Positions 9,230 to 17,953 of a stretch of DNA of 64,000 nucleotides are shown one piece after another. Under the pieces are notes generated by a model, which saw only the letters and a list, made by a program, of their open reading frames with translations, did no database searches and was not told the DNA's origin. This DNA comes from Parafannyhessea umbonata (lineage in GTDB: Bacteria; Actinomycetota; Coriobacteriia; Coriobacteriales; Atopobiaceae), in the NCBI RefSeq assembly GCF_900111255.1, contig NZ_FOGP01000002.1, positions 62,001-126,000 of the forward strand. The letters run 5' to 3'. How positions within the stretch are numbered: position 1 is the first letter of the stretch; every line of letters begins with the position of its first letter. The translations under genes were made by a program, and so were the position numbers.

Positions 9230-10519
9230 TTGGACATTCTCATCAGACCACACGCCCTCGAGGGAAGCGTCGACGCCATCGCGTCCAAGTCGATGGCGCA
9301 CAGGCTCCTGACTCTCGCGGCGCTCTGTCCGAACAGGACGGACCTCAACTGCAACACGACCTCAAAGGACATCGAGGCGACGGCTGGGTGTCTGGAGGCG
9401 CTGGGCGCGCACGTTGCGCGCACCCGGGTCGGCTTTCGCGTGAACCCGATCGACGCCGCACGCGGGGGCGCGACGCTTGACTGCGGCGAGTCTGGGTCGA
9501 CCCTCCGATTCCTGCTACCGGTCGCGGCGGCCCTCGGCTGCGGCGCAAGCTTCACCGGCCACGGAAGGCTGGCGCAGAGGCCACTCTCCCCTCTATACGA
9601 GGAGCTGCAGGCCCATGGGGTCAAACTGAGCGCGCAGGGCAGCTTCCCCCTCACCGTCAGCGGAGAGCTCGAGCCCGGAGACTTCTTCATTCCCGGCAAC
9701 GTCTCGTCCCAATACATCAGCGGACTTCTCATGGCAGCACCCCTCATGGACGCTCGCACGAGGGTGTTCGTCGGCGAGCCCGTCGAATCGCGCTCGTACG
9801 TCAACATCACCATCAAGGCCCTTGAGACATTCGGGGTCCATGTGAGCACCGGCCACGAGGAGCGCAAGGGGCGCCCCTGCACGGTATACGAGGTCGACCC
9901 ATCCAGGCGTCTCGCGTCGCCGAGCGTCGCCACCGTCGAGGGAGACTGGTCCAACTCCGCGTTCTGGCTTGCCGCCGGCGCGATGGCAAACAGCGTCGAG
10001 GTCGACGGGCTCGACATGGGCTCTACCCAAGGCGACCGTGCAATCATGGCGGCGCTCGCCGCCTACGGCGCGACGGTCAGAAGGGGGTCCGTAAGCGCTA
10101 CCTGCGTGCACGACCGGCTGGAAGGCCGCACGATAGACGTGTCGGACATCCCAGACCTCGTGCCGCCCCTCGCGGCGGTCGCCTGCCTCGCCGAGGGAAC
10201 CACCAAGATCGTCGGCGCAGCGCGGCTGCGCCTCAAGGAGTCTGACCGCCTGGCGACCGTCAGAGACGCGCTCAGGGCAATGGGTGCCGACATCAGCATC
10301 GAGGGTGACGGCCTGGAGATCCAGGGCGGACGCGCGCTCGCGGGCGGGGTAGTCGACGCCGCAAACGACCATAGAATCGCAATGATGGCCGCCGTCGCAG
10401 GAGCCTCCGCGACGGGCGAGACGCTCATCCGCGGGGCGGAGTGCGTCTCGAAGTCCTACCCAGGCTTCTTCGATGACTACAGGAAGCTTGGCGGAATCGC
10501 CGAGGAGCGTGATGCTTAG
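9230..10519 (+). CDS. aroA: 5-enolpyruvylshikimate-3-phosphate synthase
   Basis: Transfers the enolpyruvyl group of PEP to shikimate-3-phosphate. The N-terminal SKSMAHR motif, the GESGSTLRF motif and the C-terminal LRLKESDR motif are all visible. It is 429 residues, the usual length. TTG at 9230 is the start, with GGGAGA just upstream after the aroB stop; no ATG gives a comparable N-terminus. The DCGESGSTLRF form has Gly where many class I enzymes have GNAGTA, so it may behave as a class II-like enzyme; this is an inference. Confidence 0.96.
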   Translation: MDILIRPHALEGSVDAIASKSMAHRLLTLAALCPNRTDLNCNTTSKDIEATAGCLEALGAHVARTRVGFRVNPIDAARGGATLDCGESGSTLRFLLPVAAALGCGASFTGHGRLAQRPLSPLYEELQAHGVKLSAQGSFPLTVSGELEPGDFFIPGNVSSQYISGLLMAAPLMDARTRVFVGEPVESRSYVNITIKALETFGVHVSTGHEERKGRPCTVYEVDPSRRLASPSVATVEGDWSNSAFWLAAGAMANSVEVDGLDMGSTQGDRAIMAALAAYGATVRRGSVSATCVHDRLEGRTIDVSDIPDLVPPLAAVACLAEGTTKIVGAARLRLKESDRLATVRDALRAMGADISIEGDGLEIQGGRALAGGVVDAANDHRIAMMAAVAGASATGETLIRGAECVSKSYPGFFDDYRKLGGIAEERDA

Positions 10520-11644
10520 ATGTCGTCAACCTTTGGGACCACCCTCAGGGTCACCGTGTTCGGACAGTCCCACTCGCAGGCAATCGGCTGCGTCGTCGAG
10601 GGTTTTCCCTCGGGAATCGTCGTCGACAGGAAGCGCCTCGAGAGGTTCATGGCCAGGCGCGCGCCCGGACGGGGCAGCTGGACGACCCCGCGCAAGGAGG
10701 CCGACCTGCCCAACTTCGTAAGTGGGCTCAATATGAGGGGTGCGACCTGCGGCGCCCCGCTCTGCGCCGTCATCGAGAACACCAACACGCGCTCGGGCGA
10801 CTACGACAACCTCCTGCGCGTGCCCCGCCCCGGGCACGCAGACTTTACCGCCGAGCAGAAGTGGCACGGCAACCAGGACGTTCCCGGAGGCGGACACTTC
10901 TCGGGCCGGCTCACCGCGCCCCTTTGCGTGGCGGGGGGCATCGCCCTTCAGTACCTGGAGGAAAGAGGCGTGCACATCGGTGCGCACCTCCTCTCGGTCG
11001 GAGCCGCCTGCGACAAGCCCTTCGCCGCCCTCGACAACACGGAGCGGGGGCGCAAGACGCTCGAGCGCCAGCTCGAAGCGCTCGCGGACGGAAGGGCCTT
11101 CCCGACGCTCAGCGAGAGCGCCGCCGCGGCGATGCTCAACGAGATCGACAAGGCGCGCCAGGCGCTCGACTCCGTCGGGGGCGTCATCGAGTGCGTCGCC
11201 ACGGGAATGCCCGCAGGCGTGGGCTCCCCCATGTTCGACGGCGTCGAGAACGCGATTGCCCGCGCGGCCTTCGGAATCCCCGCCGTCAAGGGCATCGAGT
11301 TCGGACGCGGGTTCGAGGCCGCGCGGCTCCGCGGGTCCCAGAACAACGACCCGTATCGCATGACAAGCGAGGGCGCGGCGCCCCAGACCAACAACGCAGG
11401 TGGCGCACTGGGTGGCATCACCACGGGAGCGCCCGTGTTGTTCAGGCTGGCCATCAAGCCGACGCCAAGCATTTCTCGCCCACAGGAGTCGGTCGATCTT
11501 TCCGCCAACAAGAACGAGGAGCTCGAGATCAGGGGACGCCACGACCCCTGCATCGCCCCGCGCGCGGTCCCGGTCGCCGAGGCGGTCTGCGCTCTGGCGC
11601 TCCTGGACTGCATACTCTCGTTCCCCGCTGAAATACAAGACTAG
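10520..11644 (+). CDS. aroC: Chorismate synthase
   Basis: Final common step: EPSP to chorismate, with reduced FMN as cofactor. Family signatures are GTTLRVTVFGQSHSQAIG at the N-terminus, the RPGHAD motif, and MTSEGAAPQTNNAGG toward the C-terminus. It is 374 residues. The ATG at 10520 directly abuts the aroA stop codon, so translation probably runs on from aroA. Confidence 0.97.
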   Translation: MSSTFGTTLRVTVFGQSHSQAIGCVVEGFPSGIVVDRKRLERFMARRAPGRGSWTTPRKEADLPNFVSGLNMRGATCGAPLCAVIENTNTRSGDYDNLLRVPRPGHADFTAEQKWHGNQDVPGGGHFSGRLTAPLCVAGGIALQYLEERGVHIGAHLLSVGAACDKPFAALDNTERGRKTLERQLEALADGRAFPTLSESAAAAMLNEIDKARQALDSVGGVIECVATGMPAGVGSPMFDGVENAIARAAFGIPAVKGIEFGRGFEAARLRGSQNNDPYRMTSEGAAPQTNNAGGALGGITTGAPVLFRLAIKPTPSISRPQESVDLSANKNEELEIRGRHDPCIAPRAVPVAEAVCALALLDCILSFPAEIQD

Positions 11645-11652
11645 AAGGCACG

Positions 11653-12810
11653 GTGCAGCAAACGATGCAAGACCTCTCCGTAACCCGCAAACAGATTGAC
11701 GCGATCGACACCGAAATCGTCAACCTCTTCGTCAGACGCATGGCCTGCGCCGACGAGGTGGCCGCATACAAGGCCGAGCACCACCTGCCTGTTCTGGACC
11801 GCTCGCGCGAGCGCGAGCTGCTCGCCAAGCGTGCCTCCATGGTGCCGGAGGACCTGAAGGGGTACACCCAGGTGCTCTTCCAGCTGCTGATGGAGGCGTC
11901 GCGTAACCGTCAGAGCGAGGCCCTGGGCGCAAACGGCGAGAGCGTCGAAAGGATAGCGGCAGCGCTCGAGAGCAGCCCCGAGCTCTTCCCCTCTGAAGCA
12001 TACGTCGCCTGCCAGGGCGTCGAGGGTGCGTACCAGCAGATCGCGACCGACCGCATCTTCAAGCACGCCAACATCAGCTACTTCGACACCTTCGACGGCG
12101 TCTTCCGCGCGGTCGAGGAGGGCTTCTGCTCCTATGGCGTGGTACCGCTGGAGAACAGCACTGCCGGATCGGTGACGCAGGTCTTCGACCTCATGATGAA
12201 GCACAAGTTCCACATCGTGCGAACCTGCCGCCTGAAGATCGACCACAACCTCCTGGCAAAGCCGGGCAGCGGCCTCGAGTCTATCCGCCACATCTACAGT
12301 CACGAGCAGGCCATCAACCAGTGCGGCGACTTCCTGGGGTCCCTCAAGGGCGTTGCCGTCCACAGCTGCGAGAACACGGCCGTTGCCGCACAGATGGTCG
12401 CCGAGAGCGATGGCGCCGACGTCGCCGCCATCGCCTCGCGCTCCAGCGCCGAGATCTACGGCCTCGACGCGCTCGCCAAGAACGTGCAGGACCAGGGGAA
12501 CAACTACACCAGGTTCGCGGTCATCGCAAAGGACCTCGTCATCTACCCTGGCGCCGACAGGAGCTCGCTCATGATCGTCGTCAACCACGAGCCCGGCGCG
12601 CTCTACAAGGTCCTCGCGAAGTTCTACGACTTGGACATCAACATCATCAAGCTCGAGAGCCGCCCCATTCCCGACCGCGACTTCGAGTTCATGTTCTACT
12701 TCGACGTGCAGTGCCCCGCTGCCGCGCCCGAGTTCCTCACGCTCATGAGATCGCTGGAAGATGCCTGCGAGGAATACCGCTACCTCGGCAGCTACTCAGA
12801 GATCGTTTAG
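11653..12810 (+). CDS. pheA: Bifunctional chorismate mutase / prephenate dehydratase (P-protein)
   Basis: Makes phenylpyruvate from chorismate. Domains in order: AroQ-class chorismate mutase (about residues 8-90), prephenate dehydratase (about 112-290, with the NNYTRF motif), and a C-terminal ACT domain (about 300-375, with ESRP) that normally senses phenylalanine. It is 385 residues, like enterobacterial PheA. GTG at 11653 lies four bases after AGAAGG; an ATG at 11665 is the alternative. As TyrA here has no mutase domain, this protein may supply prephenate for tyrosine too. Confidence 0.95.
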   Translation: MQQTMQDLSVTRKQIDAIDTEIVNLFVRRMACADEVAAYKAEHHLPVLDRSRERELLAKRASMVPEDLKGYTQVLFQLLMEASRNRQSEALGANGESVERIAAALESSPELFPSEAYVACQGVEGAYQQIATDRIFKHANISYFDTFDGVFRAVEEGFCSYGVVPLENSTAGSVTQVFDLMMKHKFHIVRTCRLKIDHNLLAKPGSGLESIRHIYSHEQAINQCGDFLGSLKGVAVHSCENTAVAAQMVAESDGADVAAIASRSSAEIYGLDALAKNVQDQGNNYTRFAVIAKDLVIYPGADRSSLMIVVNHEPGALYKVLAKFYDLDINIIKLESRPIPDRDFEFMFYFDVQCPAAAPEFLTLMRSLEDACEEYRYLGSYSEIV

Positions 12811-12821
12811 GGGGCGGTCAA

Positions 12822-14105
12822 ATGCTGCCGCAAAACGACCTGACGTTCGGCCTGGTGGGAAGGAAGCTTGGTCACAGCTGGTCTCCCCAGATTCACGAGA
12901 TGCTGGGCTCGGCCCCCTACTCGCTGGTCGAGCTCGAGCCGCAGGAGGTCGAGGGTTTCCTGCGAGGGGGCTCCTGGCAGGGGCTCAACGTGACGATTCC
13001 CTACAAAGCCGTCGCCGCACAGGTGGCCGACCAGACGAGCGAGCGCGTGCGCAGGCTCGGCGTGGCAAACACCCTCGTGCGAAGGCCGGACGGAACCATC
13101 TTTGCCGAAAACACCGACGTCCTCGGCTTCTCGTGGATGCTCGAGCGCTTCTGTCGGAACAGTCTTTGCGCCGAGGCATGCGAAGCGCTTCGCGGCGCGA
13201 AGGCGCTCGTGCTGGGAAGCGGGGGCGCGAGCCAAGCCGTACAGATGGCGCTGCGCGAGACGAGCGCCAACGTGGTCGTGATCTCCCGCAGCGGAGAAGA
13301 GCGCTACGAAACGATCTTGGAGCGCCACGCTGACGCGAGGTTGATCGTGAACGCCACGCCCGTCGGCATGTACCCCAACTGCCCCGCAACGCCGATCGAG
13401 CCTGACGTCCTCCAGAAGATGGACGACCTTGCCGGCGTGCTCGACGTGGTCTACAACCCCGAGAGGACGGGCATCTGCCTCGCGGCCGAGCGCCTGGGCA
13501 TACCGAGCGAGTCGGGGCTCGCGATGCTTGTCTCGCAGGCCTTCTGGTCAAGCCGGCTCTTCCAGAGAGAGGCTCTGGACGACTCCCTGGTAGAGACCAT
13601 CGAGAAGGACCTGCGCTCGCGCATGAGGAACATCGTCCTCATCGGAATGCCAGGCGCGGGCAAGACGACTTCCGGCCGACAGCTCGCGCGCCTGCTCAAG
13701 AGGCCCTTCGTCGACCTTGACGACGCCTTCGAGCTTGAGGTCGGGTCAAGCCCGGCGGAATTCATCCGAAGCAAAGGCGAGGCGTCCTTCCGAAGGCGAG
13801 AGTCCGAGATCGCCGCCTCCTACGCGGAGCGCTCGGGCTTCGTGATTGCCTGCGGCGGCGGCATTGTGACGAGGCCCGAGAACTACGACCTTCTCCACCA
13901 GAACGGCACGCTGGTCTATCTGGACAGGCCGATTGACGCCCTGTCCACAAGCGGGCGGCCAATCTCTCAGAATCGGGGCGTGGCGGAGCTTGCGCGGGAA
14001 CGCGGACCGCTCTACGAGTCGTGGGCCGACCTCAGACTCGGCTGCACGGGAAGCCCAGCGGGAGACGCGGCTGCGATAGCAAGCGAGCTCGGGCTTACAC
14101 ATTAG
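12822..14105 (+). CDS. aroE-aroK: Fused shikimate dehydrogenase - shikimate kinase
   Basis: One 427-residue frame encodes two consecutive steps. Residues 1 to about 262 are shikimate dehydrogenase (GLVGRKLGHSWSP substrate site, NVTIPYK motif with the catalytic lysine, NADP loop LGSGGAS). Residues 268-427 are shikimate kinase (P-loop GMPGAGKTT, DLDD magnesium motif, CGGGIV, RPI). An internal ATG at 13623 sits exactly at the domain junction, so separate initiation cannot be excluded, though no clear ribosome site was noted there. ATG at 12822 follows GGGGCGG. It completes, with neighbours, the pathway from DAHP to chorismate. Confidence 0.94.
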   Translation: MLPQNDLTFGLVGRKLGHSWSPQIHEMLGSAPYSLVELEPQEVEGFLRGGSWQGLNVTIPYKAVAAQVADQTSERVRRLGVANTLVRRPDGTIFAENTDVLGFSWMLERFCRNSLCAEACEALRGAKALVLGSGGASQAVQMALRETSANVVVISRSGEERYETILERHADARLIVNATPVGMYPNCPATPIEPDVLQKMDDLAGVLDVVYNPERTGICLAAERLGIPSESGLAMLVSQAFWSSRLFQREALDDSLVETIEKDLRSRMRNIVLIGMPGAGKTTSGRQLARLLKRPFVDLDDAFELEVGSSPAEFIRSKGEASFRRRESEIAASYAERSGFVIACGGGIVTRPENYDLLHQNGTLVYLDRPIDALSTSGRPISQNRGVAELARERGPLYESWADLRLGCTGSPAGDAAAIASELGLTH

Positions 14106-14263
14106 GCGAATCGTAACCTCGTTCACCCGTTTTATCTGTACGTTTGCCGCTCATGCGCATCGTTCTGAAAACGGTCTCAGCACCCAAGCCTATACTTGCG
14201 CAGAATGTGCCGACATACGGCCACGAGCATAGCCAATCGATAGTAGACAAGGGGTCAGAAAGA

Positions 14264-15205
14264 ATGACGACAGACGAGACGGCAGCAGCGGTCCTCCGAT
14301 GCGTTGGCGGAAAGGCGAACGTCCTCGGCAACTCGCTCTGCATGACAAGGCTTCGCCTGAGCGTCGCGAACCCAACATTGGTCGATCGCGAGGGAATCAA
14401 CTCTATCGCTGGCGTGCTGGGAACCACCACGCGCGGCGCGAACGGAATCGAGGTCGTGTTCGGCCCGCGCGTCGTGCAGGAGGTCTTCGACTCGTTCGAG
14501 GCCCTCACCGGACTCGACTCCACCAACGAGAAAATGCCGCCCTCAACGGGATTCACGCCCTCAAACCTCAGGGTGCACATCAACCCAAACCACGGAGAGG
14601 CCGAGCATGATGCCACCGAGCTTGCGCGCGAACTCGACTCTATCGCCTCGAGGGGCGACGACACGGGAGAGCACGACCTCGAGGACCTCACTCAGATGCT
14701 GCTCGACAGCGAGCCCGAGCCCTCTGCGCAGACCGACGACAGCCTCTACGACGAGGATGGCAAGAGAGTCCTCGTCATCAACGGCCCGAACATCAACATG
14801 CTGGGCATCCGCGAGCCGGAGCTGTACGGCAAGGAAGACTTCCCCACCCTGCTCAAGCTCTGCAAGACGGCCGCACAGGAGGTCGGATTCGTGGACTGTA
14901 CCTGCTACCAGTCGAACCACGAGGGTGACTTGGTCGACAAGATCCAAGACGCCTACCAGGTGTACGACGGCATCGTGATCAACCCCGGCGCCTACACCCA
15001 CACCTCGATCGCAATTCTGGACGCGCTCAAGGCAGTATCCATCCCCACGGTAGAAGTCCACATCTCAAAGGTGGACGAGCGCGAGGAGTTCAGGCAAATC
15101 TCGTATGTCAGGGCGGCCTGCTTCGAGACAATCATGGGCATGGGCATCCAAGGCTACGAAAAGGCCATCCGAGACCTGGCGGAGTACCTCTCCGCCGCAG
15201 ACTAG
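14264..15205 (+). CDS. aroQ: PTS EIIB-like domain fused to type II 3-dehydroquinate dehydratase
   Basis: Residues about 166-313 are a type II dehydroquinase: GPNINMLG, REPELYG with catalytic Tyr188, NPGAYTHTS with His246, EVHIS with His266, then REEFR. Family members are about 150 residues; this protein has 313. Residues 1-85 resemble the EIIB domain of glucose-type phosphotransferase permeases: VGGKAN, then C26-M-T-R-L-R, matching the phospho-cysteine motif CxTRLR, then a GVLG...VVFG segment. An acidic linker (86-165) joins them. No EIIC, EIIA, HPr or EI gene is in the window. ATG at 14264 follows AAGGGG nine bases upstream; starts at 14144 and 14156 only add unconvincing sequence. It is separated by 158 bases from aroE-aroK and a TATACT at 14191 may give it its own promoter. 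Confidence 0.88.
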   Translation: MTTDETAAAVLRCVGGKANVLGNSLCMTRLRLSVANPTLVDREGINSIAGVLGTTTRGANGIEVVFGPRVVQEVFDSFEALTGLDSTNEKMPPSTGFTPSNLRVHINPNHGEAEHDATELARELDSIASRGDDTGEHDLEDLTQMLLDSEPEPSAQTDDSLYDEDGKRVLVINGPNINMLGIREPELYGKEDFPTLLKLCKTAAQEVGFVDCTCYQSNHEGDLVDKIQDAYQVYDGIVINPGAYTHTSIAILDALKAVSIPTVEVHISKVDEREEFRQISYVRAACFETIMGMGIQGYEKAIRDLAEYLSAAD

Positions 15206-15211
15206 CCCGGA

Positions 15212-15814
15212 CTAGCGGCACATCCAGACGGCACCGTCACTCACGAGGACGTCCACGGGGACGTCGTGCTCGTCATGGGGCAGCGGGTTGCTGCTGATCT
15301 GAATCGTGCGCGCAAGGCCGATTTTGGTCCCCGAGTATCCCGCCAGGAAGTTGTCGAAGTAGCCGGCGCCATAACCCACGCGATAGCCGCTTCCGTCGAA
15401 GACGAGGCCGGGAACGACGCAGACGGACCCCTTGAAGTCGCAGTCGTCGAGCGGGCGGGAAGAAGCGGTCTCGACAACGGGCTCAAGCGCACCTCGAGCG
15501 CCGGGACGCAGGTCGTCGAGCGAGTCGACGACATAGTACTCAAGCGATCGCTCGCCGCCGACGCAGCGGGGCAGAGCGACCGACTTGCCGTCAGCCCAGG
15601 CATTCTTCAGAATCGCAGACGTGTCGATCTCATCACGGTAGGCAACGTAGCCCAGAACAAGGTCAGAATCACGGTAGGCGGAGCAGGCCCTGAGATGCCG
15701 CGCTATCTCGTCGTCGATGCGCCTCCTGACGGAGTCTGAGAGCGACCCCATAACTGCAAGGTAACCGTTGCGCAGCGCATCCCTGCTTGCGTCCTCGCCA
15801 TATGAACTTGCCAC
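15212..15814 (-). CDS. 5-formyltetrahydrofolate cyclo-ligase family protein (copy 1)
   Basis: Family activity: ATP-dependent conversion of 5-formyl-THF to methenyl-THF. Supporting motifs are ALPRCVGG, CVVPGLVFDGSGYRVGYGAGYFDNFL (glycine-rich site) and the C-terminal PVDVLVSDGAV. It has 200 residues. GTG at 15814 is chosen because GGAGG lies six bases upstream; the open frame extends further but without a ribosome site. It converges on aroQ with only six bases between stop codons. A second family member lies at 58940-59536. The N-terminus lacks an obvious basic MRK start, so its exact substrate is less certain than its fold. Confidence 0.87.
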   Translation of the reverse strand: MASSYGEDASRDALRNGYLAVMGSLSDSVRRRIDDEIARHLRACSAYRDSDLVLGYVAYRDEIDTSAILKNAWADGKSVALPRCVGGERSLEYYVVDSLDDLRPGARGALEPVVETASSRPLDDCDFKGSVCVVPGLVFDGSGYRVGYGAGYFDNFLAGYSGTKIGLARTIQISSNPLPHDEHDVPVDVLVSDGAVWMCR

Positions 15815-15940
15815 GCAGCCTCCTTTCGTCCACCCTACTTTAGCGTATCGTAGGTGCGTGAAGCGCAATATCAGCGCACGTCGTAACAAATTGAGTCATC
15901 TGGAATCATTTCAGAAGCACCATCGACGCAGAAGGAAACC

Positions 15941-16660
15941 ATGGGAGAGACTGTCGCCATCGGAGAGCTTGAGGTTGAAGTACGCAGGGCCCGCGTACGC
16001 CGAGTCACCCTGCGAATCGCCCCGGACGGCAGCGTACGCGTCACGGCACCCAACGAATGCCCCATCCAGGACATAGAGGCATTCGTGCGCGACAAGGCGA
16101 CCTGGGCAGAGTCACGGCGCGAGGGCGTGCTGAGGGCGCGGCGCGAGGAGCTTGCAATGTGGTCGGATGGTGGATGCGTCGAATACCTAGGAGAAGAGCT
16201 CACGCTCTCGGTCGAGAGGGACGCGGCGACGCATGCCGCCCAATTCGCCGAGCGGTCGGGAGAACGCATCATCGTCCACCTCGCCGACTTCACGACGTCC
16301 GAGGAGGTCACCGGGCAGACGCAAGCGCTTGTGGAGGCATGGCTCGAGGAGCGGATGGAGGAACTTCTCCCCGGGCTCTTCGCGAAGATCGAGCGCAGGA
16401 TGCAGCTTAGGTGCTCGGGATGGCGCATACGACGCATGAAGTCGCGTTGGGGCTCGTGCAACACCAAGACGCGCATGATATGCCTTAACGCCCAGCTGGT
16501 GGAATACCCCATCGAGTGCCTCGAGTCGGTCATCGCCCACGAGCTCTGCCACCTGATCGAGCCGACGCACAACGAGCGCTTCCACCAGCTGCTCGATACC
16601 TACTACCCCGCGAACCGCGAGGCGCGCAGAATCCTCAACCTGAGACCACCGAGGCGATAG
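15941..16660 (+). CDS. SprT/YgjP-like zinc metallopeptidase
   Basis: Predicted cytoplasmic metallopeptidase of the DUF45/YgjP type. The HELCHLIEPTHNERFH stretch gives the HExxH zinc site plus a third ligand, and the preceding SRWGSC motif is typical of this family. N-terminal residues 1-90 form the usual beta-rich region (VRRVTLRIAPDGSVRVTAP). It has 239 residues. The physiological substrate is unknown for most family members. It stands on its own between the cyclo-ligase gene (divergent) and trpS. Confidence 0.9.
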   Translation: MGETVAIGELEVEVRRARVRRVTLRIAPDGSVRVTAPNECPIQDIEAFVRDKATWAESRREGVLRARREELAMWSDGGCVEYLGEELTLSVERDAATHAAQFAERSGERIIVHLADFTTSEEVTGQTQALVEAWLEERMEELLPGLFAKIERRMQLRCSGWRIRRMKSRWGSCNTKTRMICLNAQLVEYPIECLESVIAHELCHLIEPTHNERFHQLLDTYYPANREARRILNLRPPRR

Positions 16661-16765
16661 CAAGACCATGTGCCGGCATTGGAACAAGATATCAGACAAG
16701 GCGTTGCCAGGCCTCAATTTGCCGTAACATATATCAGTCAACAACGAAAAAGCGAGGAGTATTAC

Positions 16766-17827
16766 ATGCCCAACGAGGGAAGCTACGAGGAGGCGCTTAG
16801 GCGCAGCAGCAAGGTCAAGGCGGACCTTGCGGAGGGTAACGTCGAGAAGTACACCATGCTCACGGGTGACCGTCCCACCGGCCGCCTTCACCTGGGACAC
16901 TACTTCGGCACCATCAAGGAGCGCGTACGCCTTCAGAACATCGGCGTGAACACCAACATCATCATCGCGGACTACCAGGTCATCACCGACCGCGACACGA
17001 CGGGGCAGATCCAGGACAACGTCTACAACATGGTCATGGACTACCTTGCCTGCGGTGTCGACCCTGACAAGACCATGATCTTCACCCATTCCGCCGTGCC
17101 CGCGGAGAACCAGCTGATGCTTCCCTTCCTCTCGCTCGTCAGCGAGGCGGAGATGCAGCGCAACCCGACGGTCAAGGCCGAGATGGAGGCCTCGGGCCAC
17201 GCGCTCACGGGACTGCTTCTAACCTACCCGGTCCACCAGGCCTGCGACATCCTCTTCTGCAAGGGCAACATCGTGCCCGTGGGACGAGACCAGCTCCCCC
17301 ACATCGAGGTCACCAACAAGATAGCGCGCACCTTCAACAACCGCTACAGCAAGAAGAACCCCATCTTCCCGATGGTGACAGGCCTCATCAACGACACGCC
17401 TCTCGTGCCCGGCCTCGACGGTCGCAAGATGAGCAAGTCGTACGGAAACGCAATCTCGATCAGCATGACCGAGGCCGAGACGGCGAAGCTCATCAAGAAG
17501 TCCAAGACCGACTCCGAGCGAAACATCACGTTCGACCCCGAAAACCGACCCGAGGTATCCGCGCTCCTCACGACCGCCGGCATCTGCTCCGGACGTGATC
17601 CGAAGGAGCTTGCGGAGGAGATCGGAATGGGCGGCGCCGGAGCGCTCAAGAAGATCGTCACCGAGTCCGTTAACGAGTACTTTGCCCCCATCCGTGAGCG
17701 CCGTCACCAGTACGAGCAGGACCTTGACTACGTCAAGGACGTCCTGCACGAGGGCAACCGCAAGGCCAACGAGATCGCCAACAGAACGCTTGACGAGGTT
17801 CGCGAGGCCATGGGTATGGTCTACTAG
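16766..17827 (+). CDS. trpS: Tryptophanyl-tRNA synthetase
   Basis: Charges tRNA-Trp. Class I signatures are HLGH in TGRLHLGH and KMSKS in GRKMSKSYGN. It has 353 residues, in the usual range. ATG at 16766 follows GAGGAG; an upstream in-frame ATG at 16670 adds residues without homology. The 105-base leader is AT-rich and contains no T-box motif that I can see. A strong terminator follows at 17879. Confidence 0.97.
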   Translation: MPNEGSYEEALRRSSKVKADLAEGNVEKYTMLTGDRPTGRLHLGHYFGTIKERVRLQNIGVNTNIIIADYQVITDRDTTGQIQDNVYNMVMDYLACGVDPDKTMIFTHSAVPAENQLMLPFLSLVSEAEMQRNPTVKAEMEASGHALTGLLLTYPVHQACDILFCKGNIVPVGRDQLPHIEVTNKIARTFNNRYSKKNPIFPMVTGLINDTPLVPGLDGRKMSKSYGNAISISMTEAETAKLIKKSKTDSERNITFDPENRPEVSALLTTAGICSGRDPKELAEEIGMGGAGALKKIVTESVNEYFAPIRERRHQYEQDLDYVKDVLHEGNRKANEIANRTLDEVREAMGMVY

Positions 17828-17878
17828 CAAAGATACGCCGCGCACGGGGTGCCTGCTCCAGCGCAGAGACGCGAAATT

Positions 17879-17920
17879 GGGAGAGGGACGGCCACGACGG
17901 TCGTCCCTCTCCCCTCTTTT
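17879..17920 (+). terminator. Rho-independent terminator after trpS
   Basis: A perfect 12-base stem GGGAGAGGGACG/CGTCCCTCTCCC with an 11-base loop is followed by CTCTTTT. Confidence 0.9.
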
Positions 17921-17953
17921 GCATGTCAAGCTCGGCCCAAAGCCCAGATTGCC

